From assembly GCA_963691705.1 (NCBI GenBank), contig OY829542.1, positions 53,423,002 to 53,487,001 of the forward strand: a stretch of 64,000 nucleotides of DNA. The letters run 5' to 3'. The notes beneath the pieces were generated by a model that was not told the DNA's origin, searched no databases, and saw only the letters and a list, made by a program, of their open reading frames with translations. How positions within the stretch are numbered: position 1 is the first letter of the stretch; each line of letters begins with the position of its first letter. This DNA is from Viola odorata (lineage: Eukaryota > Streptophyta > Magnoliopsida > Malpighiales > Violaceae). Position numbers and translations under genes: made by a program. Shown here piece after piece: positions 45,816-58,082 of the stretch.

Positions 45816-46055
45816 CTGCACCACAATCACAATTAATAATTAATAAGAATCTTCCTTCCTGCACCACAATCACAATTAATAATTAATAATAATAATAATA
45901 AACTGCAAAATAGGATACCCTAGCCACCGTTAGGCAGACCACCGCTGCCAGCCCCACCCCCTCCGGCCAGCCCACTGCTGCCGGAGTCCTCAAAATACCA
46001 GCTGCCCACTGCAGTTGGCGTAAAATATCCACCAGTCCGCATCATTTAGTCGGTA

Positions 46056-47570
46056 ATGGCGCCAGGTAGGGAGCCGTTGGGCACGAAGAGGGAGTCGCCG
46101 TCGGCAGTGACATATTATGTGGAGAATCTTCCGTTGCACGTGGATCATCGGGCTCTTCGATACTTAGCCTCGCAACGGTGGAGATTTCCTCCATGTGGTA
46201 GGGTTATGGACGTGTTCATCCCGCCAAGGAGAAATAGAAGTGGGAAACGGTTTGGGTTCATTCGTTTTGATCGGGTAGTGAACAGAATTGACATGGAATT
46301 GGCGCTGGATCGTCAATATATAGGTGCTTCAGCCATCAGGGCAAACATAGCTAGGCCAGCCTCACAAGTTTTGAGGGCGGAGGTAGGGAGGACAGCGCGT
46401 CGCAGCCAGGAAGATCCTGAGAAACGCCGGCAGTTCAAACGGGACACGGACGTTCAGGCTCGACCGGAAGTTGGTCAGGTACCAAGTCGGGATCAATTGC
46501 AGGAGACAGTAGAGAAGGTAGAGAAGGTCCAACCGCTAGCTAAGGACGTGGAAGTTGACGCTCAGGAAGGGGAATTGATTGAGATTTCGGTTCCGGCAGA
46601 AAATAGAGATTGGTTAGCGAGGAGCGTAGTTGGAGTTCTTCGTAAGATAGAGGATATCCCAGATGTTAGGGAACTTTTGCTTGAGTTGGGTTGGTTTTGT
46701 GAGACCAGAATCCTAGGGAGGGGATTGATCTGGGTAGAGTTTGAAAAACAGGAGGACGTGGAGAAAGCACTTGCGAACACTTCAGAGGAATTTAGCCGTG
46801 TGTTTTCCAAGGTGGTTCCTTGGACCGAGGGTTTATCTAAGGTGGGCAGATTGTGCTGGGTTCAATGCTCGGGGATCCCGGTACAAAGTTGGGGCCTAGA
46901 GACCTTTGAGAAGTTAGGAGCGCAGTGGGGGAAAGTAGTGGCAGTGGACGAGTGCACTCTAGCTCGGAAGAGGTTTGACGTGGCAAGGATCCTCATATCG
47001 ACGGATCAGCCACATATAAAAGGTACGATTCGGGCAAGATTGGAGAACAGAGTCCTTTTAATTGATTGTCATGAGGAACCAATGCAGGGGATGATCTCCA
47101 GTGTTGATTGGAAACTAGGAGTGGAGTCAGCGGAGGAGGACTCGGATGAGGAAATGTACGCCGAGGGCTTTGAGGAGAAGGAGGGGGCTGATCCGAGGGA
47201 AAAAGACCAGCAGAGTGAGGTTAAGGAAACGCCTCTAACAGAGATGGAATCTCGGGCGCCGGTTGAGAGAGAATTGGGTGTTCTTCCTTTGGTTACAACG
47301 AGAAAAAAAGAGAGGAAGATCAAGCAGATTATGGCAGAGACGGGCAACCTACATTCGGCCAACACATCGAGGAACTCAGACACAGGAGTATTTCAGGTAG
47401 AGGATAGTGAGGTTCTTAGTATGAACAGGTTGCGCGAGGCGATTATGGTGGAAACAGATACATGGGGAATAGGACGCATAATGTCAATCACTAATCAGGT
47501 AAATGAGGACGCTCTACGTATTTTTGATCGAGAGAGGGTTGGAGTGGAAGTGGGAAATGTTCGAAGTTAG
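46056..47570 (+). CDS. LINE ORF1 protein with RRM domain, 504 codons
   Basis: Nucleic-acid-binding protein of plant L1 elements that coats the element RNA. An RNA-recognition motif at about residues 18-100 (TYYVENLPLHVDHRALRYLA, then RSGKRFGFIRFDRV, an RNP1-like box). A second DUF4283-like region at about 190-330 (LLELGWFCETRILGRGLIWV, VQCSGIPVQSWGLETFEKLG). An acidic C-terminal third (EEDSDEEMYAEGFEEKEG). I see no CCHC zinc knuckle, which many plant ORF1 proteins carry. Ends 32 bp before ORF2's ATG. Confidence 0.88.
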   Translation: MAPGREPLGTKRESPSAVTYYVENLPLHVDHRALRYLASQRWRFPPCGRVMDVFIPPRRNRSGKRFGFIRFDRVVNRIDMELALDRQYIGASAIRANIARPASQVLRAEVGRTARRSQEDPEKRRQFKRDTDVQARPEVGQVPSRDQLQETVEKVEKVQPLAKDVEVDAQEGELIEISVPAENRDWLARSVVGVLRKIEDIPDVRELLLELGWFCETRILGRGLIWVEFEKQEDVEKALANTSEEFSRVFSKVVPWTEGLSKVGRLCWVQCSGIPVQSWGLETFEKLGAQWGKVVAVDECTLARKRFDVARILISTDQPHIKGTIRARLENRVLLIDCHEEPMQGMISSVDWKLGVESAEEDSDEEMYAEGFEEKEGADPREKDQQSEVKETPLTEMESRAPVERELGVLPLVTTRKKERKIKQIMAETGNLHSANTSRNSDTGVFQVEDSEVLSMNRLREAIMVETDTWGIGRIMSITNQVNEDALRIFDRERVGVEVGNVRS

Positions 47571-47602
47571 GTTGTGGGAGGGGCGGGTTCTACAGTAGTC
47601 CA

Positions 47603-50600
47603 ATGGTGCACATCTTTTCGTGGAACTGTAGGGGTCTCTTGTCGAGTAGGAAACAACGCTTCATCAAAAATATGTTTCGGGGTGATCAGGTACCGTTTTG
47701 CCTCCTGCAAGAGAGTAAAAGGGACGTGGTGGATGACTTCCTTATACATGGGTTAGGGGGGACAATGATACTAAATGGGCTTCTGCGCCGGCGGTAGGTA
47801 GATCAGGGGGGTTGATTTCGATGTGGGATACTAAAGCTTTTCAGTTGGACCATTCGGAGGTGGGGAACAGGTATATCTGGCTTGAGGGTGAGCTCACGGA
47901 GAATCATTTGAGGTGTGTTGTTTTAAATGTATATGCTCCTAACACTGCTGCGCTCCGTGAGCAGCTATGGGAGTCGTTGGGTTCGAAAATAGAGAGTTCG
48001 AGTCACCCTGTATTGGTTGCAGGTGACTTTAATGAGATCTTGACCCCGGCTGACCGCTTACATGGAGGAGGTTACTCGAAGGGTATGATGGACTTCCAGA
48101 GTTGGGTAGACCGTTGTAGGCTGCAAGACATACCGCTGGGTGGTAGGCAGTTTACTTGGTCGAATACCATTAGCAGAAGCAAGATAGATAGAGTGTTCGT
48201 GCAGGCTGGTTGGCTCGGTTGTATTCAGCATTGTGAGCTTTCGGCCCTTGACAAGAATGGGTCAGATCATGCGCCTCTGATCCTTCGTCGGGACAAGATG
48301 GATTGGGGGCCGAAGCCGTTCCGAGACCAAGCGGTCTGGTGGGAAGACAATGAGTTCAGAAAATTGGTAGAGGGATGGTGGTTGGAGGCAGGAACTGAAT
48401 TTCCTGGGAACTTCAGTGTGGTTCGTAAAATGAGATTCTTGAAGAAGAGAATTCGCTTTTGGAATAGGGAAACGTTTGGCAACGTTGAGACTAGCCTGAG
48501 AGATCTTCAGGCGAGTTATGAGGCTATGGATCGCAGGGCGGATGACCATCCCATGAATCAGGCGGAGCAGGAAGAGTTTTCCACCATTCGTAGTAAGTTA
48601 TGGGAACAACAGGATCGGGTGGATAGATTCTGGCAGCAAAAGAACAGAGTTAAATGGAATGTCCACGGGGATAGGAATACAGGATACTTTCATAGGATAG
48701 CAAAGATAGATATGAGGAGAAATGCCATTAGAGAGATTGTGACTCCTACCTCTACTCTTAAGACCCCGGTGGAGATCAAGAGTGCAGCTTCGCAGTACTA
48801 CGAGGCTTTTTTCCGGTCAGTTAGCTGGGACAGGCCTAGGATCCAGGATTTGGGGTTCTCCAAGTTAAGTGAGGAGGAAGCATCAGGGTTGGAAAAGGAG
48901 GTCACGCCGGCTGAAATTTGGGAGGCGGTTAAAGGGTGTGACGGTCGGAAATCCCCAGGACCGGATGGATTCTCCTTGCTCTTTCTGCAAAAGGCGTGGG
49001 GAATCATTGGAGGAGATTACTGCAGGTTGATTCAGGAATTCTTCAGAACAGGGAAGCTTCCGGCCGGGGCAAACTCATCGTTTTTGACCCTCATTCCGAA
49101 GATTCCTGAAGCTAAAAAGTTCTGTGAGTTCAGGCCGATCAGTTTGGTTAGCAGCTACTACAAGATTGTCTCCAAGATTATGGCTAAGCGGCTCAGTGAG
49201 ATCATTACATCAGTCGTCAGCGAGGTTCAACACGGCTTCATTAAAGGGCGCCAAACCTTGGATTGTGTCATGACAGCGAGTGAGGTGGTCCATCATTTGC
49301 AGGTGACCAAGCAGCAGGGGTTGCTTTTCAAGCTAGACTTCGAAAAGGCTTATGACTCCGTTGAATGGGAGTACATGGAGGATGTGATGAGACACATGGG
49401 GTTCAGAGAGAAGTGGAGGGGTTGGGTTCGGCAGTGTATTAGCACTAACAGGGTCTCTGTGCTAGTGAATGGATCGCCGTCGAGCCAATTTGGGGTGACG
49501 AGAGGTCTTCGGCAGGGGTGTCCTATGTCCCCATTTCTCTTTAACATTGCGGCTGAGGGATTACATCGGTTATTCGTTAGAGCAGAGGAAGTGGGGATTC
49601 TGCGTGGGGTAGGTAATGTGGAGGCTGGGTGGCAGCTGAGCCACCTTCAGTTTGCTGATGACACCTTGATTTTCGTGAATAATAGTGAGGCTGAAATTCA
49701 GGGGGTGAAAGGAACATTGAGGTGGTTTGATGTTTTTTCTGGCCTTCGGGTTAATTTCCACAAAAGCACCTTAGTGGGGGTGAATTTGAGTGATCAAATT
49801 GGTGGGATTCTAGCTTCGCGGGCAGGATGTAAGTATGAAGCCCTCCCTTTCAAGTACTTGGGTTCTTTGGTAGGCTTTAAGCCGCGTAGGATAGCAGGGT
49901 GGCAGTTTTTGGTCCAGAAGCTTAGGAAAAAACTGTCCACTTGGAAGGGACATCTTCTGTCTGTGGGGGGGCGAGTGACTTTGATCAAATCGGCGTTAGC
50001 TAGTATTCCCATCTATAACATGTCGATCTACAGGATGCCTAGAGCGGTGGTCAAACAATGTGAGGGTGTGATGCGGCGTTTTTTATGGAGTGGGAAGGAC
50101 GATAAAAGAGGGTTGAGCAAGGTGAAGTGGGAGGAAGTGACGAGATCTACGACACACGGGGGGCTGGGAATAGGGAGATTGCAAGACAGGAACGTGACCT
50201 TACTCTTCAAATGGGCCTGGGAGGTGGTTCAGGGTAACGGTAAGTTATGGGCCGAGATAGTTCGCAAGCAGTATAATTTGAGGTCTATTGGCGACCTATG
50301 GAAGGAGCGTGAGAAGCATATGTCTCCTATTTGGAGCGATATCATTCAACTATGTGGCCGAGGTAGTGATTTTTTTGACCTATGGACTGAACACTTGACG
50401 CTTAAGCTTGGAGAGGGCAAAGACACGAGTTTTTGGTGGGATCCGTGGGCTGCTAAACAGTCGTTGGCCTTGCTTCATCCGAGGCTGTACCATTTATCGA
50501 AAGCTCAGCAGGGGACTGTCAAGGATTTCGGCCATTGGGAAGGGACGGTCTGGGAGTGGCATAGAGAGTGGAGGCGCGGGCTGTTTGAGTGGGAGAATGA

Positions 50601-51288
50601 GGAGTGGGCGAGCTTACGTGATCGGTTGCCAGCTCCGCGTAGGGGGGGCCACCAGGATGTGCTCCGTTGGGATCTCGAACAAACCGGGAAATACTCGGTG
50701 CATTCGGGGTATAAGAAATGGGAGTCAACAAGGTACGATTCCATACCCCTGCTTCGATCCTGTTGGACGGGGCTGGTTCCGTTTCGGGTTGAGTTTTTCT
50801 TGTGGCTATCTTTGAGGGGAAGAATAGTGACCAGGACGTTCTTAGAGAGACGTAACATGATCACGGAAGATCAGAATAGTTGTCCAATGTGTAATAACAG
50901 CTCGGAAGATGCTACTCATCTCTTCCTAAGATGTGCGGTGGCCAGGAGGGTTTGGGAGTTGATCATGCGTTGGCTTCAGGTGGTGTGGTGCCAACCTCGC
51001 GATCTCGCAGGACTTTGGAGATCTTGGGGACATTATCTTCCAAGCCACGACAAGCTCTCTGGTAGGCAATGGGCAACTCTGTTCTACGCGGTGATTTGGT
51101 CCCTGTGGAAACGCCGGAATGCGAAGGTCTTTAGGCAGAAAGAGGTAACGGAATGGCAGTGTGTGAATATGATATTCTCCTTATGGCATTGGTGGCTGAA
51201 GAGTAAGGATCACTCATTTGCTTTCAGTCTAGCTGATATGATGCAGACTCCGGCTTGGCTTTTTAGTAGTCAGGTTGCTGTTTCCTGA
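47603..51288 (+). CDS. LINE ORF2: AP endonuclease and reverse transcriptase, one frameshift
   Basis: Starts MVHIFSWNCRGLLSSRKQRF in frame with 47603-47797; the frame shifts in a run of six G near 47755-47760, and the remainder reads open to 51288 (1158 codons from 47812). Endonuclease: NWxxRG-like SWNCRG, VLNVYAPNTAA, AGDFNEIL, SKIDRVFV and SDHAPLIL carry the catalytic Asn/Asp/His. RT: FLTLIPKIPEAKKFCEFRPI, KLDFEKAYDSVEW, TRGLRQGCPMSPFLFNI and QFADDTLIF with catalytic D-D. C-terminal zinc-binding segment CPMCNNSSEDATHLFLRC. No RNase H domain is seen. The enzyme nicks DNA and primes reverse transcription from the nick. Confidence 0.93.
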
Positions 51289-51449
51289 GCCCAGAGGTTT
51301 ATCTTTCTTGCTTTCTTAGTTTGTTGGTTTCGTTTTCTGCTTGTGCTGCCTAGCTTGGACAGCTGACATTTGTTATGTTCGTCATGATCTTCATGACAGG
51401 TTTCTAATATAATCTCTGCTTATTAAAAAAAAATTAATAATAATAATAA

Positions 51450-53104
51450 CATTAGGAGAAAACTATTTTAGAGTCCTTAAAATTTAGTAAATTATACACT
51501 TTCATTTTTAAATTTTTTTACTTCCAAATTGAGCCCCGAATATTTATGGACTAAGGTTTCTAGGAGAAAGAAAGAGGACAATAACCTAATGATCAAAAAA
51601 TGAAAATATATCATTATTGGGGGGATTCTAGACATTATAAATACTTACAATCTAATGCATCAACATATACTGAGTATAATTTTAATAGAAAACTTGAGGA
51701 ATTAAAGTTAGGGGTCAAAAACTTAAGATGAAAATTTATAATTCAATAAATCTTAACCACCCTAAAATATTTCTCCCTATTAATAATAATAATTTATACT
51801 ATATAAAAAGCACCAAGAAGTTTATTCCTTTAAATTACTATTATACCCTTAATTCATTAAAAAACTTAAGGGTGTAATAGATTTTTAATTTTTAAAATTA
51901 CCTATTTATTAAAATTGAATAAATCTATTATTTAACCACTTATTTAATTAATTAACCTACCTATTAAACCCTAAACTACAAAGCATCTATTTAGGGATTC
52001 CCCTACATTCAATGACCAACAGCTTCAATCGGAATCCCACGACTTTACACAAAAAATACCAGGTATTTTCAATTTCACTTCATTAATTATCGGTTTAATT
52101 AAAGATTTTATCAATTATTATGGATGCAACTGGATTTTTTTGATCGTTTTGTGGGGCTGTGCAAGTTACCATCATCTCTGTTTTCATTTGAACACCTGCG
52201 GCATTTGAGTGTAGGCTGGTGTATATTGAAAATTCCACCCATATTTGCGGGGTTTCCTTTACTGATTGATCTTTAGTTTTTTTATAAATAATTTATTTTA
52301 TTGTTTGTGTTTAATAATTAATATCAATTGATTTTTTTTATTTACATTAAGTAATTCCTCGATCATAAACCAATATACATTCAACTTCTCCATTATATTT
52401 TTTAGTGGTAATTAGATTTGGTATTGCTTAATTTTTAATTTTTCTCCATAACTAGCCTAACCTAATTAGCATATAATCATATACAACGTTTTATTCAATT
52501 TATTTTTAAAAAACAAAGCATGTACAACTGCTTGAGGAAATCCATGTTCAGGTTAATTTTTATGAACTAATTTTGAATATCCGAATTGATTTTAAGGTTT
52601 TTTTTCCTGTTCAAAATATATGCAATTTTTTAGAGATATCCATAAATATGATACTCAATTGAGTCAAAATTGGAAATATAAACTTAACAGTTCTACGTCC
52701 TGATTATTTTGTATAATGTTTCAATGGTATGTTAGTTTTTTTAAAAGATATAGGTAGTAACGAATCTCGTAAACAGAAATGAAAAATAAATAGCAATTTA
52801 AGTGAACCAATTAGAAAAAAAAGATCCTGAGTTATTTCATTGCTTACTACTCTGAATGTTGTACATGGATATCCAAGTTCTTATTTGCGAGAATTTGGAA
52901 GAAGGAGCGATCAATCTTTATAATTAATGTTTTGCACTTGCCTATACATTTCCAACTAATATCAAATAAGTTCATGTATTTTTAATTAGCTCAAATCAAC
53001 CACTATATTCAATAATGTCATTTATTAATAAATCTATTAATAAAATTAAATCTATTTTAGAATAATTTAAGCTCACGTTATTGACAACAAAGCAAACTTT
53101 AGTT
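51450..53104. other. AT-rich intergenic DNA after the LINE
   Basis: 51450-51793 is the right flank of module R1 and matches 62895-63258. The remainder is unique AT-rich sequence, with one recognisable gene fragment at 52133-52276. No other coding frame is supported. Confidence 0.6.
52133..52276 (+). pseudogene. F-box/LRR (FBD-type) gene fragment
   Basis: Reads DFFDRFVGLCKLPSSLFSFE, HLRHLSVGWCILKIPPIFAG, FPLLIDL and stops. The pattern LP-S-LFS---L-HL-----C-----P--F-GF is typical of the LRR part of plant F-box/FBD proteins, which serve as substrate adaptors of SCF ubiquitin ligases. Only about 47 codons remain, without F-box or FBD domain, in otherwise non-coding DNA, so it is a relic or a captured fragment. 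Confidence 0.5.
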
Positions 53105-53113
53105 TATTTGATG

Positions 53114-53493
53114 GGAGAAATAGCTTTTAGCTCCCCTGAACTATCGTCGAAAAGCAAAAACCTCCCATGTATTTCATTTTTTGCTGTCCGCCTCCCCTGA
53201 ACTATTATTTTTGGGCAAAAAGGCCCTTCTGTCCATAATTAATTTCATTTTTTGGTGAATTCTTGGAATTTTTTACAAAGTTTCTTAATTTTTAGGTTAA
53301 TTACATTTTTTTTTATGAATTTTTTCATTTTTTATAGAATTTTTAAAATTTTTTTTAGAATTGTAAAAATGTGCATTGAATAGCCTTTTTGCCCGAAAAC
53401 AATAGTCCAGGGGAGGCGGACTGCAAAAAATGAAGTACAGGGGAGGTTTTTACTTTTCGGCGATAGTATAAGGGAGTTAAAAACTATTACTCC
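53114..53493. mobile_element. 380-bp Mutator-like MITE with 9-bp target duplication
   Basis: Left end GGAGAAATAGCTTTTAGCTC, right end the imperfect complement (GAGTTAAAAACTATTACTCC). Flanks TATTTGATG at 53105-53113 and 53494-53502, perfect 9 bp. Inner arms repeat CCTCCCCTGAACTAT and GGGCAAAAAGGC in opposite orientation. No ORF. Confidence 0.85.
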
Positions 53494-53502
53494 TATTTGA
53501 TG

Positions 53503-54588
53503 ACATGAATGACTTTGTTATAATAGGAGACTAAAATTCTAAGAAAAAAATGAGATCATATTTATGCAAAAATTGGAGGAAGAATAGAGAGGAATTAATC
53601 TAATTTGTAATTAAATGTTCTGAATTTGTATTATAAATGTCATAGTAAATTCTCTATATTTTTAATTGGTTTGAATCAACGTCACCCTTAATAAATTAGT
53701 CAGTATATTTTAACAAATTAAAATAATTAGTGATTGATAAAATAATTAAATAACTTAATAATATTTTATCATTTTTTAATTCTCAAACTATTAGAAAGAC
53801 CAAAATTGCAACTTTATTGCAGGCTTATATTGTAAATTTTAAAACTATTGAGTTCAAAGTGGGAGATTTTGTAAACTTTAAGATTTCTTTATAGAGTTTA
53901 CCTAAAAATATATTTAAATTTTTAATCAATAAAATTTATAATTTTTTTATTATTATATAATAAATAAATAAAATGTTACAAAATAAATATTTTGAGTATA
54001 TATTTAATGATTATGTAAATGTATTTTCTTGAGATTTTTATATATTTTTTAGATAAAAACTAGATGATGTTTTCAATTTCAAGCTAAACAACAACAACAA
54101 CACATACTTTAAAATAAAATAAAACTATATCTTTCCTATATAGCAAAAGTGGAAAGAAAATCACATGGGAGTAACTTATAATAATATTTTAAAATAACAT
54201 TATAATAGTAAATTAGAAAGTGAACAAACTTATAAATTAATTTTTTAATTAAATAATGCACTTTTATTTTTATTATTAAATGACCATTTATTTAATTAAT
54301 AAAGAATTATTATATACGTAACTTTTAGTAAAAATTTGAAATTAGTAAATAATTTATTATAGAAAAATATACTTAGTATTGTGAGTTAAAAAAGTTAGCA
54401 AAAATAAATTATATTTGTATAAACTATATTTTTTTTAAATGACTTATTATTAAAGTTATAAATAATGAGTATATATTAAATTAATTCTTTAGACTTTAAA
54501 TTTATATTAAATATTTTTTTGATAGTATGAAAAATGAAAGAAGGTGATTTTATATTATGAAATATTCACATTATAACATTAAATTATA
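53503..54588. other. AT-rich intergenic DNA
   Basis: Very AT-rich, with no gene, RNA or structured repeat recognised. Confidence 0.5.
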
Positions 54589-54824
54589 CTCCCTCCGTCC
54601 CATATTAACTGTCACTGGCCACTATTCATGCACGCATTCGAGGAGGCCGGATGACGCACTATTTGACCTCAAAAACTTTCGAATTTTTTCTCGAACGTAG
54701 GTTAAGGATTAACGTATGTTCGAAAAAAAGTACGAATTTTTTTGGGGTCAAATAGTGAGTCATTCGGCTTCCTCGAAATACGTGCACGAACAGTAAAGTG
54801 ACAGTTAATATGGGACGGAGGGAG
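54589..54824. mobile_element. Stowaway-like MITE
   Basis: 236 bp, CTCCCTCCGTCCCATATTAA at the left, complement ending GGGACGGAGGGAG at the right, TA on both sides. Shares the internal TTGACCTCAAAAA word with the element at 40437-40670, so the two are related copies. Confidence 0.92.
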
Positions 54825-56340
54825 TAATTAGCAAAAAACATTATTTAAATAATTTAATAATTGAAATGCTAAAATACAAAAGAGAAAGATAATTTATTGA
54901 AGAACCAAAATATGTTAAATACCGAAACTATCTTCCTATGAAATTATTCTTGCGAACTTTTACTTTTATATATTTTTTAAATTTATCATTCTTTGTGAAA
55001 TTGGCATGAGTGATAAAAATATTTCCTTGGTTGATTACCAACAAGTTCCTCACTATATTCAAAAAGGTTGTGGGAGATCAATCTATGTAATGTACTGGTG
55101 GAGCTACAATGTGAAAAATATCTTTAAAAGTATAGAATTGGAAAACAGTCACAATGAGTAAAATATAAGTTAATCTATTTTTAAATGTAAATTATTTGTT
55201 AAATATAAAAATATATCTTAATCTATTTTTAAATCTAAATTTAATTTATTTTATTTTATTATTTTAATTTAGTAAAGGGATTGATTTTAAAAGTGTTAAA
55301 GAAACATAAACTAGATAAAAGTGACAAATAAATAGTAATATTTATACTTTTTCTAACATAAATTATATGGTAAAATAAAGAACAATCTTTATGAGAATAA
55401 TTGAGAAGTTTATTTACAAGTATTGAAAATATTATCCATATATTATCAAAATAATTTACATTAATTTTATTTTTATGAAAGAAATATTATATATTGTACA
55501 TAAAATATTTTCTACATGGGTTAATAGTATTTATTTTAATTTAATTATTTAACTATAATTTGAAAGCAGGAAATGGTTTATTTTTTCAGAAAAAAATATA
55601 ATTAAAGTTAAGAAAATCATAAAACAACTATAAGTGACAAATAAAAAGAGAATTTATAACCTTTCCTAAAATAAATTTAGTGACAAAAGTTGATTAATGA
55701 GTTTGAACAATATAAAAGGATTAAGTTAGATAATTTAAAAGAGATACTGAAAATTAATATTTTAAAATCTAATCATCAAATAGTTATGATTATACATTTT
55801 TCTCCAATATTTATAAGTTTTTTCAACTTTTTACTATTTATTTTTTATTTTTTAACCACTTATAATGTTATATTAAAACGTTTTAAGATATTATAGAGTT
55901 TCTAATGTAAGTCTTAAAACTATAGTTTCCCAAGTGAAAGATTTTTTAAACTATAAAACAAATTATGTTTATCCTAAAATATGTGCTAGGTAAAGTAATA
56001 AGATTTTTTTTTAAAAAAAAAATTGGTTATATTGTTAGTTATCATTATAATATCATGGATCGACCATATGACGTACGCCATCAAGATAACATGCGATAGG
56101 TACATAAAATATATTAAATAAATATTTATTTTAAGCTTAAAATCGTTAGAACGTTAAAGTTAAATTAACTTTGAGATAAAATATAGTTACAATGAGTAAC
56201 TTTTTGAATCTTTAAATTAAAAATTAAAATTAAATGACACAAGTCTAAATCTCACCTTTGTGTATAAAAAAAAACGTGCAACTCAATATGCCTGAGTCAT
56301 ATATAAAAAACAACAACAAAATAAATTGATTAATAGGTAG
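54825..56340. other. AT-rich intergenic DNA
   Basis: No feature recognised. The 68-codon frame at 55690-55896 is Lys/Ile/Phe-rich low-complexity translation of AT-rich DNA and is not called. Confidence 0.5.
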
Positions 56341-58082
56341 TTACTAATTTATTCACTTTCAATTTCAATTTTAAAAAAAGTTTTAAGAGTTAGGCCTTCA
56401 CATTTGTAGCTTGTAATGTAATCTAGTCAATTCATGCCTGCTAATAATCTGCCAAGCAACTACCAATCACCACTTGGGACATGCCTTTGGACAACATGAC
56501 ATAGGACGGGATCCACGTATCATTTATATGAAACTAGCTAGAAGCTTGTGCCAACTTGCTTGACCAAGACTCTTTGGTAGAATTTTCAAGGGAAGAAAAT
56601 ATCAAAAGTTTAAATGCTTCCAGTAGAATTGATGTTAAATTGATAAAAAAATTATTCACTTTCAATTTCAATTTCAATTTCAATTTTAATTTCAATTTTA
56701 AAAATAAAAATTATATTAAAATAGTTATTTTTTTTAAATTCAAAAATATATTATGTCCCGAAAGAGCAAATACTAGTGTAGAATTAGAAGCATAAAAGAT
56801 TTTTTTTTTTTTTTTTTTTTTTTAAAAGAGTTAGGTTTTGACATTTGTAGCTTGTAATGTAATGTAGTCACTTCATGCCTGCTAATAATCTGCCAAGTAA
56901 CTACCAAGCGGTCACTTGCATTGCACATCGGTTGATTGTATGGTTAAATGCACAATTGCACATTGCACATTGCACATTGCTCATTGATGATTGAACATTG
57001 CACTCGACAACCAATCACTATTCATACCCCTATCAGGGAGGGTGATGGTGATGGTGATGGTGATGGTGATGGTGATGGTGAACGAGATACATAGATGGCC
57101 CAATAGTAATTTCCCACCGTGAAATTCGCGCTACCCCTATCCCTTTCTATAACGAGAAAATAACTTTTCATCATTCATTCTATCGCACACGTCATAGCTA
57201 TAAGGTTTCATAGCTATGAATATGATATTGATTTTGATGATATAATTGAGTCTTTGTGTTCAATTTGGTATAATATTCTTCAGGATTGAATAAATTTTAG
57301 GAGAAATAAGATTGAAGATAATAAAAACTCAAATATATATATTTTAATTTTTAAAATTTTATTATGTACGTAGGAAATATTTATCATTTCGTATTTTTCC
57401 ACATAAAATATTAATATGTGTTAATTTTTAATTTATATGACAATAAATATTTAAAGTTGAACCTTTTTATATAAAGTTATAGTGAAATATAAGACAGTCA
57501 TGTCACGTGTTTATCTAAAAAAAAAAAATCATACTTCGTGTCAAATTTTTATATCTATTACTATCGGTGATATTTGATATATTCTCAAGCAAAGACATTA
57601 AAAATGATTGAAAAAAGAAATTTAAATTTTGGTTTAAGTTCCTTCTCTCTTTACTGGTTTAATAATATTTTTGTCTGTATGCTACATTTTTTTTTTATTC
57701 GGTTTTTATGGTCAAATTGTAACTAATTTGGTCCTTATAATGCAATTTTTTTGTTAATTTGGTCTTTGCGTAGATTTCTACCGACTGAGAGTGATGACGT
57801 GTCGATTCCTGCAGATGTGGCATGCTAAAGAAGTGTTTAAAAAAAATATATATATATATATATACCATTTTTTTATTTTTGGAACTTACAAAAAGGAAAA
57901 ATCTAAAATATAATATAAATTTAATTAAAAACGAAAAATATTAAAAAACAAAAATAAAAAATAAACCAAAAAACGAAAGTAAATCTAAATTTTAATATTT
58001 TAAATAATTCTACAACATAAATAAAATAAATTATATATATACCTATTTTGCATGAATAATACCTAGCATATATATTTTGTAA
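56341..58082. repeat. Duplicated module, copy R2 (rearranged, truncated)
   Basis: 56341-56465 matches the 43490-43735 part of R1 with a deletion; then the sequence jumps back and 56466-58082 matches 43312-44935. It carries an expanded GGTGAT run (about 57040-57080). The right junction fuses TTTTGTAA to GTTAGGGTATCTAC of the next copy, with GTTA shared by both parents. Confidence 0.82.

Larger units (their letters stand above)
42583..45898. repeat. Duplicated AT-rich module, copy R1
   Basis: The reference copy of a module repeated at 56341-63258. Landmarks: GTTAGGGTATCTACTTTTAG (42584), a small foldback element (43063-43138), the CACTTGGGACATGCCTTTGG block (43313), CACATTGCACATTG microrepeats (43790), a GGTGAT hexamer run (about 43861-43890), a TA tract (about 44658), a possible Helitron-type end (45555-45598) and a putative terminal exon (45706-45815). 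The 98-codon frame at 43318 recurs in other copies but is disrupted in one and looks non-coding. A 44-47 bp segment (AGAATCTTCCTTCCTGCACC onwards) is tandemly duplicated at 45803-45890, next to the LINE insertion. Confidence 0.85.
45899..51432 (+). mobile_element. Near-full-length L1-clade LINE
   Basis: About 5.5 kb: C-rich 5' UTR (45899-46055), ORF1, ORF2, short 3' UTR and an A-run ending at 51432. Target duplication within a TAA repeat: ATTAATAATAATAATAA at 45882-45898 and 51433-51449. The paralogous module copy R4 has the uninterrupted empty site near 62880-62910, which independently fixes the boundaries. One frameshift in ORF2 is the only evident lesion. Confidence 0.93.
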
